Source of the DNA: Elephas maximus indicus
Taxonomy: Eukaryota > Chordata > Mammalia > Proboscidea > Elephantidae
Length of the DNA: 64,000 nucleotides
Assembly (NCBI RefSeq): GCF_024166365.1
Contig: NC_064830.1
Coordinates: forward strand, 86,484,721-86,548,720
Reading direction: 5' to 3'
Shown here: positions 21,340 through 33,180 of the stretch, one piece after another
How the letters are laid out: every line of letters begins with the position of its first letter
How positions within the stretch are numbered: position 1 is the stretch's first letter
Notes under the pieces: generated by a model
What the model was told of the DNA's origin: nothing
Database searches by the model: none
Seen by the model: only the letters and a program-made list of their open reading frames with translations
Program-made: the position numbers and the translations under genes

Positions 21340-21640
21340 AACAGAATCACTCTTTTGGCTGGAGTCTCAGAGCAAACAGTAGGTCTGGAACTACTGGCAG
21401 CCATCTTGTCACCATGAGGAGAAAGTTCACATCAAATGGATGTAATGCAGAGGAAATTGGTGCTGACATGGTCAGATTCCTGAAGACATTGTCTGAGCCC
21501 TTGGATTAAGCTTGGCTCAAATCTGAACCATTCCTGTAGCTTTTAGTTACATGAACAAATAAAGTCCCTTTTGGCCTAAGTCAATTTGAATTGGATCTTT
21601 ATCAACTGCAACTGGAAAAAGACTTGACTTTTCAACTACA
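21340..21640 (+). mobile_element. MaLR-like LTR 3' remnant
   Basis: 'ggcagccatcttgtcaccatgagg' and later 'acatgaacaaataaagtccc...gcctaagtcaatttgaattgg' match the 3' part of MaLR-type LTRs (polyadenylation signal AATAAA, then 'aagccagtttgagttgg'). Confidence 0.5.
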
Positions 21641-21824
21641 TTTTTCAACTTCTATTTCTTCCTCAGAGTAAATCGATGTGAATTCTCTCTCTTTTCTAAG
21701 CCATCTTTGCCATTTTTTGAAGATATTGAGACCAGGTGAATTTGCCTAGGTCAGAATTCTCTACCCCCTGTGCTTCCACCCCTAGTATCTCCATTTTCCA
21801 TACTTACCCTAGAATGAATGTACC

Positions 21825-24594
21825 AAGCATGAATCTAGGAAAATTGGAAATTGTCAAAAATCAAATGGAATGCATAAACATCGATATCCTAGGCATTAGT
21901 GAGCTGAAATGGACTGGTATTGGCCATTTTGAATCGGACAGCTTGAAGAGGAACGGTGTCGCATTCATTGTCAAAAGGAACGTTTCAAGATCTATCCTGA
22001 AGTACAACGCTGTCAGTGATAGAATAATATCCATATGCCTACAAAGAAGACCAGTTAATATGACTATTATTCAAATTTACGCACCAAACACTAGGGCCAA
22101 AGATGAAGAAACTAAAGATTTTTGTCAGCTGCTGTAGTCTGAAATTGATCGAACATGCAATCAAGATGCATTGATAATTACTGGCAATTGGAATATGAAA
22201 GTTGGAAACAAAGAAGGATCAGTAGTTGAAAAATATGGCCTTGGTAATAGAAACAATGCCAGAGATCGAATGATAGAATTTTGCAAGACCAACGACTTCT
22301 TCATTGCAAATACCTTCTTTCAAGAACATAAATGGCAACTATACACATGGACCTCTCCAGGTGGAACACACAGAAATCAAATTGACTACATCTGTGGAAA
22401 GAGACGATGGAAAAGCTCAATATCATCAGTCAGAACAAGGCCAGGGGCTGACCGTGGAACAGACCATCAATTGCTCATATGCAAGTTCAAGCTGAAACTG
22501 AAGAAAATCAGAGCAAGTCCACGAGAGCCAAAATACGACCTGGAGTATATCCCACCTGAATTTAGAGACCATCTCAAGAATAGAATTGACGCATTGAACA
22601 GTAATGACCAAAGACCAAACCAGTTGTGGAATGACATCAAGGACAGCATACACAAAGAAAGCAAGAGGTCAGTGAAAAGACAGGAAAGAAAGAAAAGACC
22701 AAGATGGATGTCAGAGGAGACTCTGAAACTTGCTCTTGAGTGTCAAGCAGCTAAAGCAAAAGGAAGATTTGATGAAGTAAAAGAACTGAACAGAAGATTT
22801 CAAAAGGCCTCTTGAGAAGACAAAGTAAAGTATTATAATGACATGTGCAAAGAGCTGGAGATGGAAAAACAAAAGGAAAGAACACACCCGGCATTTCTCA
22901 AGCTGAAAGAAATGAACAAAAAATTCAAGCCTCAAGTTGCAATAGTGAAGGATTCCATAAGGAAATATTAAATGATGCAGGAAGCATCAAAAGAAGATGG
23001 AAGGAATACAGAGTCATTATATCAAAAAGAATTAGTCGATATTCAACCATTTCAAGAGGTGGCATATGATCAGGAATCGATGGTACTGAAGGAAGAAGTT
23101 CAGGCTTCTCTGAAGGCACTGGCGAAAAACAAGGCTCCAGGAATTGATGGAATATCAATTGAGATGTTTCAACAAACAGATGCAGCACTGGAGGTGCTCA
23201 GTTGCCTATGCCAAGAAATATGGAAGACAGCTTCCTGGCCAACTGATTAGAAGAGATCCCTATTTATGACTATTCCCAAAAAAGATGATCCAACCAAATG
23301 TGGAAATTGTAGAACAATATCATTAATATCACACGCAAGCAAAATTTTGCTGAAGATCATTCAAAAAAGGCTGTAGCAGTATATCGACAGGGAACTGTCA
23401 GAAATTCAGGCCTGTTTCAGAAGAGGACGTGGAACCAGGGATATCATTGCTGATGTCAGATGGATCCTGGCTGAAAGCAGAGAATACCAGAAGGATGTTT
23501 ACCTGTGTTTTATTGATTATGCAAAGGCATTCAACTGTGTGAATCATAATAACAAACTATGGATAACACTGCGAAGAATGGGATTTCCAGAACACTTAAT
23601 TGTGCTTGTGAGGAACCTTTACATAGATCAAGAGGCAGTTGTTCAGACAGAACAAGAGGATACTGATTGGTTTAAAGTCAGGAAAGGCGTGCATCAGGGT
23701 TGTATTCTTTCACCACACCTATTTAATCTGTATGCTGGACAGATAATATGAGAAACTGGACTATATGAAGAAGAACGGGGCATCAGGATTGGAGGAATAC
23801 TCATTAACAACCTGCGTTATGCAGATGACACAACTTTGCTTGCTGAAAGTGAAGAGGACTTGAAGCACTTACTAATGAAGATCAAAGACCACAGCCTTCA
23901 GTATGGATTACACCTCAACATAAAGAAAACAAAAATCTTCACAACTGGACCAATGAGCAACAACATGATAAACGGAGAAAAGATTGACGTTGCCAAGGAT
24001 TTCATTTTACTTGGATCCACAATCAACAGCCATGGAAACAGCAGTCAAGAAATCAAAAGACACATTGCATTGGATAAATCTGCTGCAAAGGACTTCTTCA
24101 AAGTGTTGAAGAGCAAAAATGTCACCCTGAAGACTAAGGTGCACCTGACCCACCCCATGGTATTTTCAATCGCCTCATATGCATGTGAAAGCTGGACAAT
24201 GAATAAGGAAGACCGAAGAAGAGTTGACGTCTTTGAATTGCGGTGTTGGCGAAGAATATTGAATATACCATGGGCTACCAAAAGAACGAACAAATCTGTC
24301 TTGGAGGAAGTGCTGCCAGAATGCTCCTTAGAGGCAAGGATGGCGAGACTGTGTCTTATATAATTTGTACATGTTGTCAGGAGGGATCAGTCTCTGGAGG
24401 ACATCATGCTTGGCAGAGTACAGGGTCAGCGGAAAAGAGGAAGACCCTCAACGAGGTGGATTGACACAGTGGCTGCAACAATGAGCTCAAGCATAACAAC
24501 GGTTGTGAGGATGGCTCAGGACCAGACAGTGTTTAGCTCTGTTGTGCATAGGGTTGCTATGAGTCGGAACCGACTCGACGGCGCCTAACGAGAA
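21825..24594 (+). mobile_element. BovB/RTE-type LINE, copy 1
   Basis: 5'-truncated sense copy of 2.8 kb, starting at the equivalent of 29187 in copy 2 and ending with TATGAGTCGGAACCGACTCG and a short tail. It is the best preserved of the four copies here. Compared with copy 2 it lacks about 30 bp after 21940. BovB elements are known from afrotherians as well as ruminants and squamates and are attributed to horizontal transfer. Confidence 0.93.
21826..24588 (+). pseudogene. BovB endonuclease-reverse transcriptase ORF, broken
   Basis: An RTE-clade ORF with an N-terminal AP-type endonuclease and a reverse transcriptase. Endonuclease motifs are DILGISELKWTG, IIQIYAPN, a GDWN-type motif altered to GNWN, and the terminal TDHQLL. 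RT motifs are KNKAPGIDGISIEMFQ, CFIDYAKAF, GVHQGCILSPHLFNLY and the catalytic LRYADDTTLL at about 23814-23844. The frame is broken into pieces at 21736-22137, 22171-22815, 22972-23250, 23539-23751, 23836-24363 and 24406-24588, with stops and frameshifts between. It is inactive, although the YADD site is intact. Confidence 0.92.
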
Positions 24595-24706
24595 CTATAT
24601 ATATATATATTCCTGCTGGATAATCTCAGTTCTCAAAAAATTCTGTATAAAAAATATACCAGCACAAATATACTTACTACGATATCATCTATAATAGTCA
24701 AATCTT

Positions 24707-25552
24707 TTTTTTTTAGTTTTTCATTCAAAAATTTTTTACACAAATATTTTTGTGACATTAGTTGCAATTCCCACAATGTTTCAGTACTCGCCCCCTTTCC
24801 CTTTCCACCCTGGGTTCTCCGTGTCCATCTGTACAGTTTTCCTATCCCTGCCTTCTCGTCTTTGCTTTTGGGCAGGTGTTACCCGTTTGGTCTCATATAC
24901 TTGACTGAACCAAGAAGCATGTTCCTCACATGTGTTACTGTTTGTCTTATAGGCCTGTCTAATCTTTGGCTGAAAGGTGGACTTTGGGAGTGGCTTCAGT
25001 TCTGAGTTAGCAGGGCATCTGCACGCCATAGTCTCCGGAGTTCCTCCAGTCACTGTCTGACCAGTAAGTCAGGTCTTTTTTTGTGAATTTGAATTTTGTT
25101 CTACATTTTTTCCCAGTCTGCCTGGGACCCCCTATCATGATCCCTGTCAGAGTGGTCAGTGGTGGTAGCTGGGCACCATCTAGTTCTGGGCTTAGGCTGG
25201 TGGAAGCTCTGATTCATGTGGTCCATCAGTCCTTTGCATTGTTTCCTTTGTCTTTGGTTTTCTTCATTCTCCTTTGTTCCAGACATGATGGGACCGGTAG
25301 ATATATGCTAGATGGCCACTCACAAGCTTTTAAGACCCTTGTGCTACTCATCAAAGTCAGATGTAGAGCATTTTCTTTATGAACTATGTTATGCCAATTG
25401 ACCTAGATGTCCCCCGAGAGACCATGGTCCCCAGCCCTTGGCCCTAGCAACTTAGTTCCTCAAGGTGTTTGGATGTGTCTAGGAAGCTTCTACGACTTTG
25501 CCTTGGTCAAGCTGCACTGACTTCCCCTATATTGTGTGTTGTCTTTCCCTTC
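24707..25552 (-). mobile_element. L1 3' UTR part of a U6/L1 chimeric retrocopy
   Basis: Antisense young-lineage L1 3' UTR, with poly(A) seen as the T run at 24704-24714 and segments shared with 38500-39250 and 53360-54230 (for example 'gccaattgacctagatgtccc'). At 25552/25553 it passes directly into a U6 snRNA copy. The duplications CTATAATAGTCAAATCTT (24689-24706) and CTGTAATAGTCAAACCTT (25660-25677) lie outside the composite, showing that L1 and U6 integrated together. Confidence 0.92.
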
Positions 25553-25660
25553 AAAAAATATGGAATGCTTCATGAATTTATGTGTCATCCTTGCACAGGG
25601 GTCAGACTAATCTTTTCTGTATCATTCCAGTTTTAGTATATGTGGTGCCGAAGCAAACAC
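25553..25660 (-). pseudogene. RNU6: U6 snRNA retropseudogene fused to L1
   Basis: On the minus strand the 108 bp start GTGTTTGCTTCGGCACCACA, pass through the 'ATACTAAAA.TGGAA.GATACAG' region and end '...AAGCATTCCATATTTTTT', the whole length of U6 snRNA. Changes from the functional sequence include the ACAGAGA-box region (ACAGAAAAGAT), a change at AGC (AGTCTGAC), and several C-to-T or G-to-A changes. It has no promoter of its own and is non-functional. It sits at the 5' end of a truncated L1 in the same orientation, as in known U6-L1 chimeras. Confidence 0.93.
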
Positions 25661-25677
25661 TGTAATAGTCAAACCTT

Positions 25678-26337
25678 GATATGGAAATGCTCATCGCTTA
25701 GGGGAGTTTTTAAAGAATTATGGTGCATCAACTGGATCCAATAATAAGTATACTTTAAATAATAGTTATATAGATCAAGACATAGTAAAGTGTTTATAAT
25801 ATAATGTTAAATGTAAAAAACAAATGTAAAATTCAATTCATACATTGATTGAAATTGTGATGAAATATATGTGTTCATGGACGAGAAATGGATGGAAAGA
25901 TCATAATGTAGAAATAGTTGATTGTGGTTGTAGGATTATGAGTGGCCGCTTGTCAAGATTTGTAGTCTTGGTTATACTGTTTCCAGCAGACAATAGTGGC
26001 AGCAATGAAAGAACAACAGAGGGGAGCACATAGGATAAGGTTTCTGTCAAGGTTCTTGTTTTAAGCAGACAACAATGTATTGAAGGATTTTAGGTGGTTG
26101 TCAGGCTCTCCAGAGGGTCAGAGAAGAATGCTCCAAATTATTACAGTGCTTTCCTTCTGAAGTTATCACTGATGCCCCCTGAGTGGCTGGTGCAGGCTGC
26201 ATGCCCATACCTGAGCAGCTAAGTGGACTGAGGAAGCAGCTCAGGCATTTTCAGATTTCAGGGTTGGGAAGCAGACTCTGTCTCAAAATATGGGGAAATC
26301 TCCTGAAGCAGGTCCTTGATTCCGTTGAGAGGTGGTC
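25678..26337. other. Old repeat-like and unassigned DNA
   Basis: The segment 25680-25960 has the look of an old L1 3' end ('aaagtgtttataatataatgttaaatg...taggattatgagtgg') and may pair with 24600-24688 across the chimera insertion; this is tentative. From 25960 to 26337 nothing is recognised. The 62-codon frame at 25845-26033 is not supported. Confidence 0.35.
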
Positions 26338-27300
26338 AAACAGTAGCAATAATAGTAACAGTAGAAGTAGAGGGAGTAGTGGTAGTAATTGCAGCGCAGG
26401 ATTAGAAGCAGCAGCAGTAGTAGCAATAGCAGTAGTAATAACAGTAGATTTAATAGCATCAATAGCAGCAGTAGCTGTAATAATAGAAGTAATAGTAGCA
26501 GTAGCGTAGTGGTCATAGTGGTAGTAGTTTTTGTTGTAGCAGTAGTAGCAGGAATAGCAGTGGTAGAAGTAGTAGTAATGGTAGTAATACCAGTAGCAGT
26601 GGTAGTAATAGTAGCAACTGTAGTAGCAGTGGTAGTAGTAGCAATAGCATTAATGGCAGTAGTCATAACAGTAGTAGTCATGGCATTAATAGCAGTGGTA
26701 GCAGTAGTATCATGGTAGTAGTAGTTGTTGTCACAGTAGTACTGACAGTAGCAATAGGAATAAGATAGCAATAGTAGTAGTAATAGCAGAATCAGTAGTG
26801 TTAGTAGTAGCAGCAGTATTTAGTCATAGTATTTGTTGTTAATATAGTAGCAGTAACAGTAGCAATAGCAGTAATAGTAGAAATAGTTGTAGTGGTAGTA
26901 GTAGTAGTAGTAGATAAAGCAGCATTAGTGTGGTGGTGGTGATAATGGTAGTAGTAATAGTAGTAGAAGTACTACTACTAGTAGTGGTGGTAATAGTTAC
27001 AGTCATAGTAGCAATAGCAGCAGCGGCAGTGTAAATCGTAGTAAGTGAAGTAGTTGCTATAGTAGTAGCAGCAGTAGTAGCGGTACAGTAGTAGCTGTAG
27101 CAGTAGTAGTTCCTACTGCCATTGAGTAAATTTCGACTCATAGTGACCCTATAGGACAGGGTAGAGCTGCCTCATATGGTTTCCAAGGCTGTAAACCTTT
27201 ATGGAAGCAGATTGCCACATCTTTCCCTCACAGAGTAGTAACAGTAGTAGTGATATTAGTAGAAATAGCAGCACCAGCAGCAATTGTAACAGCCGTAACA
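26338..27300. repeat. Imperfect GTA/GCA/AAT trinucleotide array
   Basis: About 830 bp of array sequence built from units such as AGTAGT, AGCAGC, GGTAGT and AATAGC, with many variants, split by an antisense AfroSINE at 27108-27235. The array stays open in several frames on both strands, producing Ser/Asn/Arg-, Val/Ala-, Leu- and Thr-rich peptides that are artefacts of the repeat. Confidence 0.9.
27108..27235 (-). mobile_element. AfroSINE, 5'-truncated, inside the GTA array
   Basis: Antisense copy from 'tactgccattgagtaaatttcgactc' to 'ccacatctttccctcacagagt'. The trinucleotide array continues on both sides. Confidence 0.88.
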
Positions 27301-27319
27301 GCAGTTACACAGCTAACAC

Positions 27320-27690
27320 TTACATAGCCTCTATTGTATAACTATTTTACACGTAACAGCTCATTTAATCCTCTCAAGAACTGAAGGGCAGGACTTTTTA
27401 TCTTTTCTCTTTCACTGTAGCATCACCAGTGCCTAGAACACAGCCCAGAACATGAAAAGTGATTAGCATGTATTAGTAACGAATGAATGAGCCAGTGGGC
27501 TGGGTCATCTTGTTGTCCCCATTTTACAGATGAGGAAAGTAAGGCTCAGAGAGTTTAAGTAGCTTGTCCAAGTGAAGAAACTTGTTTGAGCCACTTGTTT
27601 AAGAGTTTGACTTACTTGTCTTAAGTGAAAAAAACAAAAACAAAACTGGAATTAGAACCCAGGGCATCCATGTTCAGATTTTGTCTATTT
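27320..27690 (-). mobile_element. MIR, antisense, split by an L2 tail
   Basis: Left part 27320-27398 ('cacgtaacagctcatttaatcctctcaag'); right part 27505-27690 ('tgtccccattttacagatgaggaaagtaaggctcagagag', 'ggaattagaacccaggg'). A sense L2 terminus lies between. Confidence 0.75.
27400..27490 (+). mobile_element. L2 3' terminus, sense
   Basis: 'actgtagcatcaccagtgcctagaacacagcccagaaca...acgaatgaatga' matches the last 90 bp of L2. Confidence 0.65.
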
Positions 27691-28084
27691 AACCACTGTA
27701 TGTACATGAAAAAAACAAACAAAAACTGGGTAATGTTCATTACATGTGCTATTCTCTGAGAGACATTTCCATCCAGATTGGTTAAAATTAAACGTTGGGT
27801 GCTTCTAAAACTAGGAGGGCAAACTTCAGGTAGAGGGGCAGAGTTGGATCATGAAGGCAGACCTTCCCCATGCCCTCTGCCTGCTCTTCACAGTCTACTC
27901 ACTTCTGGGAGAATGGTGGCCAGGCTTGTTTCAGCGGGATGCAAACAGAACATCCTGGTTCCCTGTAGGGTCTCCCCAACCCACTTTAGAGGAAATCATA
28001 GACTTGCTTTCCCTGAGGGCTCAGTGTTACCAGAAAGAATACGTTTGAGACAGTAAACCAGCTAATACCTAAATTGTTTTCCAG
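27691..28084. other. Unassigned stretch
   Basis: Holds two overlapping plus-strand open frames (27778-28056 and 27851-28048) with no family resemblance and no splice-site context. No repeat recognised. Confidence 0.4.
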
Positions 28085-28262
28085 CAAATGAAATGCTTTC
28101 ATTTACATTATCTCATTTAATCTCAGGATAAAGGATGGTTGTGCCTTTTTCTCCACTTTCCAGATGAGAAAACTGAGGCCGAGGGAGTTTTATTACTAAT
28201 CCAAGATTACAGAAAGAAATGATGTGTCCTGGACTTCAACTCAGCAATATTGCTTTTAATCA
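28085..28262 (-). mobile_element. MIR, antisense
   Basis: 'cattatctcatttaatctcag', then 'cactttccagatgagaaaactgaggccgagggag' and 'ctggacttcaactcag' follow MIR in reverse. Confidence 0.75.
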
Positions 28263-28811
28263 TTGAACTTAAACATTTGGGATCATTGCTGTCTTTAAGA
28301 ATCTTATGAAAACTAGAGACCATCTTCCCAGATTACCCCTCCCCTTTTGCTCTGTCCCCTTTCTCCCCTTCTTTTGATTCATGAAACCCCTAAGGCCCAG
28401 CTGATAAACCCCTTGCTCTTATTCACTCTTCAGAAAAACCCCAAAAGAGAACTTTAGATGAATCCATTGATTTTGCTTTGGGACCTCATTTTACTATGTG
28501 TTAAATAGAGATAGAGATTTGATCTGTGGTTAGAGGGCCTCCTAACTACATCCTTATGAATGTGGGAACATCAGCCAGGTGCCCGGGGATGTGTTGTCTC
28601 TTGAGGTGATTGGAAGCCATTTAGAAACAAATTCCAAGAACTGGTTGGAGGCAGGGAATCCACCTTCTGTTTCTTCTCTAGCACTAAATGGTCATACGAT
28701 TTTGATCCTTAGTTTGCCCATCTGGAAAACAGATCTTCAGAGCTAGGGCCCTGAGATGCATACCATGAGATAAAATGAACCCGCCAGTGAATTAGATAGT
28801 CGTAAAGAATG
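28263..28811. other. Unassigned stretch, no gene
   Basis: No repeat, open frame or RNA gene recognised. Ends at the start of BovB copy 2. Confidence 0.45.
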
Positions 28812-31800
28812 GAATGTGTGTTGCTGTGATGCTGGAAGCTGTGCCACTGTATTCAGATACCAACAGGATCACCCATGGCGGATAGGTTTCAGCTGAGGTT
28901 CCAGACTAAGACAGACTAGGCAGAAGGACCCAGCGGTCTACTTCTGAAAAGAATTAGCCAGTGAAAACCTTATGAATAGCAGTGGAGCGTGTTGAAAGAT
29001 GAGCCCCTCAGGTTGGAAGGCACTCAAAATACAACTGGGGAAGAGCTGCCTCCTCAAAGTAGAGTCGACCTTAATGATGTGGATGGAGTAAAGCTTTTGG
29101 GACCTTCATTTGCTGAGGTGGCATGACTCAAAATGAGAAGAAAGAGTTGTAAACATCCATTAATAACCTGGACCTGGAATGTAGGAAGTATGAATCCAGG
29201 AAAGTTGGAAATTGTCAAAAATGAAATGGAATGCATAAACATCAATATCCTGGGCATTAGTGAGCTGAAAGGGAACTGGTACTGGCCATTTTGAATTGGA
29301 CAATCGTACAGTCTACTACGCCAGGAATGAAAACTTGAAGAGTAATGGTGTTGCATTCATAGTCAAAAAGAACATTTCAAGATCTATCCTGAAGTGCAAG
29401 GCTCTCGGTCATAGGATAATATCCATATGCCTACAAGGAAGTCCAGTTAATACTATTATTCAAATTTATGTGCCAAGCACTAAGGCCAAAGATGAAGAAA
29501 CTAAAGATTTTTACCAACTTCTGCAGTATGAAATTGATCCAACATGCAGTCAGGATGCATCGATACTGGTGACTAGAATGCAAAAGTTGGAAACGAAGAA
29601 AGATCAGTAGTTGGAAAATATGGCCTTGGTGATAGAAATGACGCCAAAGATCGCATGATTGAATTTGGCAAGATCAATGACTTCTTCATTGCAAATATAT
29701 TTTTTTTAACAACATAAGCAGTGACTATACACGTGGACCTCGCCAGACAGAGTACACAGGAATCATCAACTGCATCTGTGTAAAGAGACTATGGAAAAGC
29801 TCAATATCATTCGTTGGAACAAGGCCAGGGGCTGACTGTGGAGCAGACCATAATTGCTCATATGCAAGTTCCAGCTGAAACTGAAGAAAATTAGAACAAG
29901 CCCAGGAGAGCCAAAGTACTATCTTGAGTACATCCTACCTGAATTTGGAGACCATCTCAAGAATAGATTTGACTCGTTAAAAACTAATGACCGAACAGCA
30001 GATGAGCTGTGGAATGACATCAAGGACACCGTATATGAAGAAAGCAAGATGCCATTAAAAAGACAGGAGAGAAAGAAAAGACCAAAATGGATGTCAAGAG
30101 ACTCTGAAACTTACTCTTGAACGTCGAGTAGGTAAAGCAAAAAGAAAAATTGTTAAAGTAAAAGAGCTGTACAGAGGCTTTGAAAGGGCAGCTCAAGAAG
30201 ACAAAGTAAAGTATGATGACAAGTGCAAAAACCTGGAGAAAGAAAACCAAAAGGAAAGAACACGATCAGCATTTCTCAAACAGAAAGCACTGAAGAAAAA
30301 ATTCAAGCCTCAAGTTGCAATACTGAAGGATTCTACCGGGAAAGTATTAAATGACACAGGAAGCATCAAAAGAAGACGGAAGGAGTATACAGAGTCACTA
30401 TATGAAAAAGAGTTGGTCGACATTCAACCCTTTCAAAAGGTAGCATATGATTAAGAACTGACAGTACTGAAAGAAGAAGTTTAAGCTGCACTGAAGGTAT
30501 TGATGAAAAATAAGGCTCCAGGAATTGACAGAATATCAATTGAGATGTTTCAACAAACAGATATAGTGCTGGAAGTGCTCACTTGTCTATGCCAGGAGAT
30601 TTGGAAGACAGCTACCTTACCAAATGACTGGAAGAGATCTATATTTATGCCTATTCCCAAGAAAGGTAATCCAACAGAATGCAGAAATTATTGAACAATA
30701 TTATTTATATCACACACAAGTAAAACTTTGCTGAAGATCATTCCAAAGTGTCTGCAGCAGTATATCAACAGGGAACTGGCAGAAATTCAAGTCAGATTCA
30801 GAAGAGGATGTGGAACCAGGGGTATCAATGCTGATGTCAGATGGATCCTGGCTGAAAGCAGAGAATACCAGAAAGATATTCACCCATGTTTTATTGATTA
30901 TGGAAAGGCATTTGACTGTGTGGATCATAACAAATTATAAAAAACATTGTCAAGAATGGGAATTCCAGAATACTTAATTGTGCTCATGAGGAACCTGAAC
31001 ATGGATCAAGAGGCAGTCATTCGATCAGAACAATGAGATACTGTATGGTTTAAAGTCAGGAAAGGTGTGTGTCAGTGTTGTATTCTTTCACCATACCTGT
31101 TCAATCTGTATGCTGATCTAATCAAATAATCTGAGAAGCTGGACTATATGAAGAAGAACGGGGCATCACGATTGGAGGAAGACTCACTAACAACCTGTGA
31201 TATGCAGATGACACAACCTTGCTTACTGAATTTGAAGAGGACTTGAAGCACTTACTGATGAAGATCAAAGACCACAGCCTTCACTATGGATTACAGCTCA
31301 ACATAAAGAAAACAAAAATCTTCACAACTGGACCAATAAGCAGCATCATGGTAAACAGAAAAAAGATTGAAGTTGTCAAGGATTTCATTTTTCTTGGATC
31401 CACAATCAACACCCATGGAAGCAGCAGTTAAGAAATCAAACAATGCATTGCATTGGGCAAATCAGCTGCAAAAGACTTCTTTAAAGTATTGAAAAGCAAA
31501 GATGTCACCTTGAGGACTAAGGTGCACCTGACCCAAGCCATGGTGTTTTCAGTCACCTCACAAGCACAGGAATGCTGGATGATGAATAAGGAAGACCGAA
31601 GAAGAACTGACGCCTTTGCATTTTGGTTTGGCAAAGACTATTGAATATACCATGGTCTGCCAGAAAAATGAACAAGTCTGTCTTGGAAGAAGTACAAAAA
31701 TGTTGCTTAGAAGCAAGGACACTGAGGCTATGTCTTACACACTTTGGACATGTTATCAGGAGGGATCAGTCCCCGGAGAAGGACATCTTGCTTGGTAAAG

Positions 31801-31982
31801 TAGAGGGTCAATGAAAAAGAGGAAGATCCTCAATGAGATGGATTGACATGGTGGCTGCAACAATGGGCTCAAGCACTGCAACAATTGTGAGGTTGGTGCA
31901 GGACCAGGCAGTGTTTCGTTCTGTTGTGCATCGGGTCACTATGAGTTGGAACCGAATCAACGGCACTTAACAACAACAACAA
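28812..31982 (+). mobile_element. BovB/RTE-type LINE, copy 2, nearly full length
   Basis: This 3.17-kb copy includes the 5' region missing from copy 1 ('gctgtgatgctggaagctgtgcc', 'gatgagcccctcaggttgg') and ends with an (AAC)n tail at about 31966-31982. The endonuclease-RT frame survives only as pieces at 29296-29610, 29854-30120, 30500-30694, 30728-30940, 31219-31431 and 31453-31814. The catalytic YADD region near 31200 reads YADDTTLL, but a stop (TGA) sits just before it at 31198-31200. It is more diverged than copy 1 and inactive. Confidence 0.93.
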
Positions 31983-32064
31983 AGAGTGGAATGAAGATTG
32001 GCATGTTAAAAGGGCCTAGAGGGACATGATTTGGATGAATTACAAGGATGATATTTCAGTTATA

Positions 32065-32410
32065 TATAAAAAGACCCTGCATCACTGTGACTTAAACAAA
32101 ATAGTTTTAGTTCTCATTCACATCACAATCCAGGGGTAGACTGCTGGCAGACAGGTTGAGCAGGCAGCTCTACCACCCACAACACAAGGCTTCTATTTCT
32201 GGTTCAAATCAAGCTATTCTTTTTCTCTCCTTCCAGCCAGAGGGGAGAGGATAAGAAATCAGAGAAGCCCCTGCCTAGTTTAGCATTGGTTAGTTTAGTC
32301 ACCTGACCACACGCATAGCTGCAAAGGAGGCTGGGAAATGTGTCCAGCTGAAATTCTATTACTAGGAAGGCAGAATGGATAGTGGAGGACAGCTAGAAAG
32401 CTGTTTCAAG
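32065..32410 (-). mobile_element. MaLR-like LTR remnant, antisense
   Basis: 'aagaccctgcatcactgtgacttaaac' at the left and 'gctgcaaaggaggctgggaaatgtgtccagctg...tggaggacagctag' at the right are the reverse complement of a common MaLR-like LTR. No clear target duplication. Confidence 0.5.
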
Positions 32411-32929
32411 GAGGGTGAGGAGGCAACATCTAAAACTGGAATTATATGAGACGGGTGTTCAGGATCTATTTAAAGCAGACAAGGCTGAAAGTCCAATCAT
32501 TCATACAGCACTTAAAGGTAATGTACACTGGGTTGGCATCTTGTTTGGTGATGACAGAAGATGATATTTAAGTACCCCACCTCCTCCTGGTGTTATAATG
32601 GGAGACCCTACTCAGGAAACATGGGTTATGGCCCCAGTTCTCCCATATATGGCCCCATATTTGGACCCATGTGTAGTGAATATCTATTGTTTGTTTCTTG
32701 ACTTGCACTGAATCCTTTGTTTAGTAACCTTTGTCTCCAGGGTTTGGCATGTAGTTTAGGCCTGGTGAATCGCAGTATTTCTTTTTTCCCACCACAGTGC
32801 TTGATTCAGGGAGAGGCATATGACTTGAGACGGGAAGGCCAGTGAGAGCTGATCCTGGAAATTTTGTCAGAGTTGTAAAAGAGATGCTCTTATGCTACCA
32901 GGGTTGCTAAGATAAAATGAAAACTTCAA
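32411..32929. other. Unassigned stretch
   Basis: No gene or RNA signature; probably decayed repeat. Confidence 0.4.
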
Positions 32930-33110
32930 GTCCTTAGTGGCCATTCTTGCCATTATTGGGGAGAGCTCACCTGAGAATGAGGCTGAGCTGAAAGACGAAG
33001 AGAGATTGTTGAAGACGTTATACAGACCTCCTGGATCCAGACATGCCTGAAGTCATTAATAGTGGAATAGTTTCCTGAGCCAATGAATTCCTATTTTGGC
33101 TTTTGCTAGT
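32930..33110 (+). mobile_element. MaLR-like LTR 3' remnant
   Basis: 'ctggatccagacatgcctgaagtcatt' and 'ctgagccaatgaattcctattttggcttttgc' match the same LTR 3' portion as 21340-21640. Confidence 0.45.
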
Positions 33111-33180
33111 ATAAATAAAGAACTTGGAATGAAATCCATCCTCATGTATCGCATTCCAAGTCCCTTGCTTTTTCTCCATA

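Noticed and set aside
22171-22815. 214-codon frame as an independent gene
   Set aside because: It is the endonuclease part of a BovB element, with frameshifted continuation on both sides.
26283-27141. Several long open frames on both strands (up to 162 codons)
   Set aside because: They are translations of the GTA/GCA/AAT triplet array and have only low-complexity composition.
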